This document shows, piece after piece, positions 57,604 through 64,000 of a stretch of DNA of 64,000 nucleotides (position 1 is its first letter; each line of letters starts with the position of its first letter). The stretch lies in contig CM029376.1 in the NCBI GenBank assembly GCA_017165825.1, forward strand, positions 16,737,342 through 16,801,341, given 5' to 3'. A program made the position numbers and the translations under genes. The notes below the pieces were generated by a model. The model ran no database searches. It was not told the origin of the DNA and was given only the letters and a program-made list of their open reading frames with translations. The DNA comes from Hepsetus odoe. Lineage: Eukaryota > Chordata > Actinopteri > Characiformes > Hepsetidae.

Positions 57604-60600
57604 CTGCAAGAAGAAGAAGACAAATATTACTGGAGGATGCCAACAATACACTTTATTTACAGTAAATGGTTCCTGGTACATGGCTGGCTGTATGGCTTTT
57701 GAAAGTGGAAACTCACTTGGCCATTCTCACATTCCTGAATTGAAAGCAGCTCATATGGTGGGTCTACAAAGTAGAGTGTATGTTTAGGGAAACCTGGGAT
57801 GATGTTGCTCAGCTGGAACCCAAACATTACAAGCCAACTCTTCACATCTGAGAAAAAAAGACAAGCAATCATTTAGTAAAAAATGATGACACCTGGGTTT
57901 GAGAAACTCATCATAAACTATATGAAGGAGCAGAACTATTAAAAAAGCATTAAAAAAGTCTAAGACTTCTAAGTTGTTAGAACTTAGGCTAAGCACTTAC
58001 CTGTAACATAATTCTTTACGTCCAGCATGTCACTGAGAGGATTATTGTTCTTGAACATGTACAAGTTAAATGGTGCCAGCTCCTTGCCGATCTTCTGCCA
58101 CATGGTGTAGTCTGGTGATGTCCACCTGGCAGCTAATACATCATAGTCCCTCTGCGTGAAGTGCACTAGCTTGGTCAGCGAATCGTAGAGCCCGCCATGG
58201 AAGCCGACGACCAGCTGGAACTCGGGGTTAGAATCGTGGTACACCTCGCCGTACGCTGTGTACTGCACCTGCTTGATCATCTGCCCATTGCTGCTGAAGA
58301 CGGCAAGCGGAGTGCCCGTGTTGTCTGAGGCAATGTAATACTCCTCCCCACTGCTCACCTCCATGGCGAACAGATGGCCTTGCAGGTCATAGTACAGTGA
58401 GGTGATCTCTGAGCTGGAGTGGTTGAACACGTGCGTGACCCGCACTGGGTTGTTCAGGTCAGCGTAGAAGAACTGCAGGTGCTGGCCAAGGCTGTTTTTG
58501 GTAGAGACTCTTCGGCCCAAGCCGTCATAGCGATACTGCACGCTCCAACCCCCTGCAGCTCGGCTGTACGCTCGCATCAGCTGGCCTTTGGAGTTGTAGT
58601 CAAAAATGTCTGAGCCCCTCTGACTGAGAAAGCCATCTTCATCCAGGCGATACTGCACGTCCCCCAGCCGAGTAATGCGGTCACGCAGATCGTAACGCAG
58701 CGGCATGAGACGGGCGCTATTGCCCGGGTTCAATAGGTGCAAGTTGCCATTGAGGTCGTAGCTGTAGCGCCATGTAGACCAGTCATTTACTTTGACACCA
58801 CTGAGCTGCCCATCACCATCATACTCATAACGATACTGTGTGGTGTTGGCATACGGCCCAATTTTCAGCTCCCGCTTGATTACACGTCCCATGTTGTCAT
58901 ACTGCACTGTCATCCAGTACATGAGTGAACGAAAAATCTCATACTGCACCTCCTTGATACGTCCATGGGCGTCAAAATGCTTGCTGAGTGTCATCACAGC
59001 TGTGGTGATGATCTGATTGATGTCGTAATAGATAACCCCAAACTTTCCAAAGTGCTCCACTTTGCCAGATATTTCATCATAGCGGTACAGATCCACTGGT
59101 AAAGGTGTCTCACTGATCACCGGTTTCATGCTTGCTATGCGGAAACTGTTGTCATGGTAGGTGTAATCGAAGCGTGCGTTCACCATTCCTTCCTCAGAGA
59201 AGCGATAGATCTGTTTGTCCACTAAGGGTCCCATCTTACGATATCTTATCGTACAAGAGAAGCCTCCACTCTGCAGATTGACCATCTTGAGTACACCAGC
59301 AGTCTCATCATAGCCAAAGGTGACAGCTGTGCTGTCATACAATATCTCAGAGAGCTTGGCCAGTTTGCCATACTTGTAGAGGACCCGGCGCCCTGTACCC
59401 ATGAAATATGTGGCCTGAGGGCGGCCATCCTCACTGAAGTCATATATGATTGAGGCATTGCTTTCAGGGGGGTTGTAGGTGTTTCGGATGTAACCAATGG
59501 AAACATGGGTAAACATGGTGTGCCGGGCAACACTTGGCATTGTAACTGCAGTGATACGATCTGATGCATCAAACTCAAAGATGTACTGCCTCTGACTCTG
59601 CAGAAGCAGCACCATTGACTGCATCAGAAAGAAAAACAGAACACAAAAGAGGAATGAAATATTGTGTTATCAAAATTTTTATAAAACAAAACAAAATAAA
59701 TTAACTAAGACAGAGATCTATGTAATCTGTTTAACCAAAAAGAGCATTTTTTTTTTTTTGCTTTAGCCACAGTGCCTTTGCATAGAGTGCCCTTTCAAAG
59801 CACTGCATTATTATTCACATATACACATGAGAACGCACACTGAATATGTTCTGAAATATTGATTTTCTGTATTTGCTGTGGGAGCCTTTTTCACATATCA
59901 GTAACAAAGTATGTTTAATGATTTGAAGATCACACTTGCATAATTATTTATTTGATTTACACTAACAAGCTGAAGGCTATCAACACATCAGGCTTCTTTA
60001 TTCTTATTCTCAACAGCTTGTAAAGGAAGACTTTTTCTAAACAGACAAAAATAAATAAGTAAATAAATAAAAATAGACATGTCACACCAATCTATTTAAA
60101 CTTCAGTATGCTAGGATGCCAGTTACTTTAAAATGCTACACTAAGAAACTTATTTTTTGGCATTTGCATAGTGTGACACACTGAATTTAAAAGATTTGAT
60201 CTTTGCTCTTTTTTTAAAAACAACAATTTTAAGGTGCCTTGAAAACAATACTTTTCTTTTTTCAAGTTGCAATAAACTATTTTTAGGGTCAATGTTTTAT
60301 CACTAAAGCGCCCAGTATCAGCTTCTTTAACCTTAAACAAGGTTTCACACCTAAGTATCACTTTCCCTTAACTTTGAATGAGATTTGACTTAAGTGTAAC
60401 AATAACAAGTAGCTGCTGGGCTGTTTGCATTTTCCACACTGCAGACAATTATGCCAGTTGTCAACTACTGAAAACCAGCTTCAATGTTACAAGTTATGAA
60501 TAATGTCAATGTCGCATGCAAGACAGTGGCACAGGTTGCAAGAAAGTGAAACAGCCATTTAATGAGACTATTGGCTTTGATACTAACTGATCTTTCATAC

Positions 60601-62608
60601 TAAGAAATCCCTTCTTCCATGGTTTTACAATATTCCATTGAATACCAGGATATAGGGCCAACTAAGACAAAAAAAAATCTACCTTGTCTAAGTAGCTGTA
60701 GCTCCAGACCTTGCCGTCCACAAAGGAGCGGGAAAGGATCCGGCCCTGTGGGTCAAATTCTGTTCTCTCACTCATACTTCCACGGTGCAAGCCCACAAGC
60801 TGGCCTGTGGTGGAATAGGACACATTGACTACAGCCAGGCTGCTGCTGGGCTGCCAGATGGCAGGCCTACCCTGGGCATCATATGTGATCCGCAGGGTGA
60901 ACTTTCTGTGGTCGTCATAGATCTTTTCTGTCCGCGTGTTCCTGTCAAAGTCGATAGATAGCAGGTTTCGTCCATGAGCCTGAAAAAGACAGATGTGTTA
61001 GTGGCAGGGTTTCACATCTTGAGGTCCTTAACATTGTTCCTACTCCTGCTTTTATTTTACAGAAATGTTATCAAATCAAGTTAATCAAACATAGAAAATA
61101 CTCTCCGTCTTCGTCTACTTCTTTCGGTTGCTCCCGTTTGAGGGTCGTCATAGATCGCCCATTTCCATTTCTTTCGGTCCTCCACATCTTCCTCATTCAA
61201 ATTGACCACCTGCATGTCCTCTCACCACATCCATAAACCTCCTCTTTGGTCTTCCTCTTTTCCCCTTGCTAGGCAAGATCTCCTCATCTCTCCTCTGTAC
61301 ATGTCCTACCTACTGTTATCTAGCTTCTCTAGCTTTGTCTCCGAAACGTCCAACCTGAGCTGTCCCTCTAATGTACCAATTTCTAATCTTGTCCATCCTC
61401 GTCACTCCTAACAAAAATCTTAGCATTTTAACTCTGACATCTCCAGCTCCGCCTCCACCTCTTAGCATCTCTATCTCTCATACCTCTGTCTTTTCGTCAG
61501 AGCCACCGTCTCCAACCTGTATAGCATAGCTAGTCTCTCTACCATCCTGTAAATCTTCCCTTTCATTCTCGCTGATACCTGTCTGTCACAGATCACTCCT
61601 GCCACTCATCTTCACCCATTTCAACTGCTCCACTGTTCCAATTACTCTGAACTGCTGATTTGAATTATTTAAATTCCTTTACCTTTGTCACCTCTACCCC
61701 CTGCATACTAACCACTCCACTTTCTTTCTTTCTTTCACACTCATGTATTCTGGCTTTGTCATGTTCACTTTCAATCCCCTCCTCTCTTGAGCATATCTCC
61801 ACCTCTCCAGGTTCTCCTCAAGATGCTCCCTACTCTCACTACAGATCACAATATCATCATCAAACACGTCCACGGGGACTATGCAGGGCATTTAACTTCC
61901 AATTTCAGACTCATCACTCTATCTGACACTCTGGTCATTTTCAAAACACTCTTGACTTTTCTCCAAAGTTCCAACCCTACACTTCTACTCTCCTAAACTT
62001 CCTTCTTTCCTTCTGCCTCCAAACATGCCTTCCTGCACTTCTTCTTCTCTTTTGCCCAACAATAGACCAGTTTCCACTAGCACCTTGTAGACTAACAGTA
62101 TTGGTGGCAGTCGTTGTTAACCCGGGCCTCGACTGATCCAGAATGGAAATCTGTATCGTTGCCTGCATATTTGGGGAACGTTTTACACTGGATGCCCTTC
62201 CTGACGTGACCCTCCCCATTTATCTGGGCTTGGGACCAACACAAAGAAATACACTAATTTGTGCATCCCTTGTGGCTGGGTAACAATACATTCAGTGAGA
62301 ACAGTAAACCCTGTGTCTGCAACAACAACAGTTAAGAGAGTTCAAAAACAAAGCAAGGCTAGCTTTACCCACCCTTAGTTTCCTGCCGAACACTGTGACT
62401 TTGCCTTTGGTCAGCTCCTTCCGCAGTCGCCATTCTATGGAGTTAAGGCCATTATCAGTGGGCAGGGTGATGTTTCTGCGGCCGATGGTGGGGCTCACTG
62501 ACCCGGCTAGAATGTGAGGCTCTGTATGGTAGCTGATGCCCATCCCATTAGCGTACATCACTCTCAGAGTGCCATTGTTGCAAAGCTGGTAGCTGTTCCG
62601 TACTTGGT
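56866..62608 (-). CDS. tenm3: Teneurin C-terminal exons, probably tenm3 (5' part outside window)
   Basis: Type II transmembrane adhesion protein that binds latrophilins and other teneurins to guide synaptic wiring. Five minus-strand exons join in phase: 62608-62373, 60979-60683, 59618-58001, 57847-57717, 57603-56866, about 1,006 aa. They cover the YD-repeat shell (for example [20 protein letters not shown] and [13 protein letters not shown]), the Rhs-type core ([20 protein letters not shown], then [20 protein letters not shown]), the toxin-like Tox-GHH/antibiotic-binding fold and the C-terminal associated peptide ending [13 protein letters not shown]. The transmembrane, EGF and NHL parts lie beyond the right edge. 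TENM3 is chosen because human TENM3 shares 4q35 with SORBS2 and PDLIM3; the C-terminus alone leaves TENM2 possible. Confidence 0.9.
58001..59618 (-). CDS. tenm3: Teneurin large YD-repeat/Rhs-core exon
   Basis: A 1,618-nt exon, phase 0 in and phase 1 out, starting [20 protein letters not shown] after gatgcag. It carries successive YD motifs such as [24 protein letters not shown] and YDLNGNLH and ends in the Rhs-associated plug followed by VKNYVT. YD repeats build the barrel that encloses the C-terminal toxin-like domain. Confidence 0.94.
61090..62275 (-). mobile_element. Non-LTR retrotransposon fragment in a teneurin intron
   Basis: Minus strand 61864 and onward reads [20 protein letters not shown], then [20 protein letters not shown], matching the YADD-box region and following thumb-side segment of a LINE reverse transcriptase (RTE/jockey-like in feel). 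Stops interrupt it, so it is dead. The + strand reads as CT-rich. The piece ends near GGGCTTGGGACCAACACAAA at about 62226. Confidence 0.75.
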
Positions 62609-64000
62609 CTGCCGGGGGCAACAGAATGCCAGATATTCATTATTCAACTGAACAGCAAAGCCTTTCATCTCATGATAAAATGCAAAAACGTATTACAGCA
62701 AAATGCTACAAAAAAGCCTTGATGTTATTTTTATTCATATGTATGACCCAGCTCAAAAACAATGCGGGTTGTTAACAGTGTTGCAACTGAAAAACAACAA
62801 TAGGACCAGTTTGGTTCAAGAGATGTTCTATGCTGCATTAAAAAAAAAAAATCATAGCGAAAGTAGCGCGTACCATCCTGTAGAAGTCCCAGTCACCATA
62901 AAAGAATTACTGTCTATAAAAGAGATTTATGTCAGCTGTTAGGAATTTTCAACAGAACTCCAAATGGACACAGAGTATTTTATGGACCAATAGACCGAAT
63001 GCTTTTAAGGAAGCACTGCGGTGTTCTTTTTTCTCCTTTAGTGTGCAGTGCAGTAATGTGTGAGAGAGAAGTTAGGTGTGTAAGGGTGAGCTCATTGAAC
63101 AGAGGCTCAGCAGTTAAAGTCTAGAGATTTAAATGATTCTCATCTTCAGGTAGCAGAAAGTTTTCCACTTTTATTGCATTCCTGGGCTACATAATTAATT
63201 AAACTTTCTGACTTTTCCCTCATCGGGCTGTGATGTGTGCTAGCAGTCTAGTTTTGTCTTTTCCTCTGTATGGTTCAGGGGAGAAGGCTCAATCAGCAGC
63301 AGACTTTCCCTAACTGTCTCTCTCTCTGTGTCTATATGTCTGACTCTCTGCCAGTAACTGCCACTCTTCTATTCTCTATTCTCTCTTTCTCTTTCACAGT
63401 AACCTTGCCCCATCTCTCTCTCTCACACCCTTCCTGAACAGGTGAAATAAGCTCTGGAAGCATAGGGTTTGGGCTTAGGGAGTTGGGGAGATGGGAGGAT
63501 TTACTGACGGCACGGCAATGAATTTCTCCCCAATCACATTCAGAGTTACACGGCACAACTTTGACGATGCAGTGGGGACAGCACAGAGACTGCTGTGTCT
63601 GCAGCTCTGAATGCACTGTACATCTCTACTCACACATGGGAAGCTGAAGGAGATGTGTCAGCAGCTTGCTGAATGTGTCAGTGAGAGAAATATAATAAAT
63701 AATGTTAAAAATTATTAATGTGTACAAAATAACATGTCCGACACCATTCAATCGGTGACAATATCAAAAGGAATGGTGTGGAGTTGCGCATGAGGTATTT
63801 TATCCAATTTTCATTTCCAGCCCTTTATACTGTCACTATCTGCAGCAGCCTGGTGACCTGTATACGGTGTTTCTCTGCTTTTTGCCTTACTAGCGCTTGG
63901 GTAGGCTCCAGAAACCCCTGTGACACTGGTTAGGATAAGCGGCTTACATGATGGATGGATGGATGTATGCCAGTGATGTGATGAAACCAAATGACATTAC
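62609..64000 (-). other. Teneurin intron running to the right edge
   Basis: No teneurin exon recognised here. Contains CT-rich runs near 63.32-63.42 kb and, at about 63845-63964, an L2-like tail (GCGCTTGGGTAGGCTCCAG, then a GGATAAGCGG motif and GGATGGATGGATG). Confidence 0.55.
63845..63964 (+). repeat. L2-type 3' tail
   Basis: CTGGTGACCTGTATACGG, TAGGCTCCAGAAACCCC, AGGATAAGCGGC and a terminal (GATG)n repeat match the end of fish L2-like LINEs and partner SINEs. Confidence 0.6.

Noticed and set aside
57604..57681. N-terminal extension of the teneurin last-exon frame
   Set aside because: It crosses a strong acceptor (ttcttcttgcag); the sequence is intron and not teneurin-like.
63332..63616. 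94-codon minus-strand frame at the right edge
   Set aside because: No teneurin similarity and no supportive splice phase; likely intron.

Overview
The window looks like nuclear DNA of a ray-finned fish, probably an otophysan teleost. Genes are split by GT-AG introns, introns hold short tandem repeats, tRNA-derived SINEs, L2-type tails and Tc1/mariner remnants, and there is one 326-base assembly gap. There are no operons, CRISPR arrays or bacterial features. Identifications rest on reading translated exons and recalling protein families; no search was run.

Layout. (1) About 1.2-28.3 kb, + strand: sorbs2 (sorbin and SH3 domain containing 2, ArgBP2 family), with its 5' end outside the window. 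I resolve the SoHo region, an AELEF cassette, the giant neural nArgBP2-type exon, three SH3 domains and an 840-nt proline/serine-rich exon. (2) 28.3-34.6 kb: sorbs2 3' UTR, then intergenic DNA with a Tc1 scrap and a cluster of SINEs. (3) 34.6-45.8 kb, + strand: pdlim3 (ALP), complete as PDZ, ZM and LIM, with two mutually exclusive exon sets that each carry a ZM motif. (4) 46.6-49.1 kb, - strand: cfap96 (C4orf47-like), six coding exons. (5) 50.3-51.1 kb, - strand: a compact three-exon gene of 141 aa that I do not recognise. (6) 51.6-54.0 kb, - strand: tstd1-like single-domain rhodanese, four exons. Its promoter forms one arm of a perfect 850-bp palindrome ending at a lone N. (7) 56.9-62.6 kb, - strand: the last five coding exons of a teneurin, most likely tenm3, continuing beyond the right edge.

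SORBS2 and PDLIM3 products both act at Z-discs, stress fibres and adhesion sites, so their adjacency joins two cytoskeletal scaffold genes. The order sorbs2-pdlim3-cfap96 with a teneurin nearby recalls human 4q35. The most unusual structures are the tstd1 promoter palindrome (real or assembly artefact), the unrecognised 141-aa gene, a fold-back MITE inside the intron that splits the pdlim3 LIM domain, and a mariner-like MITE carrying a SINE. I found no convincing new multi-gene system.
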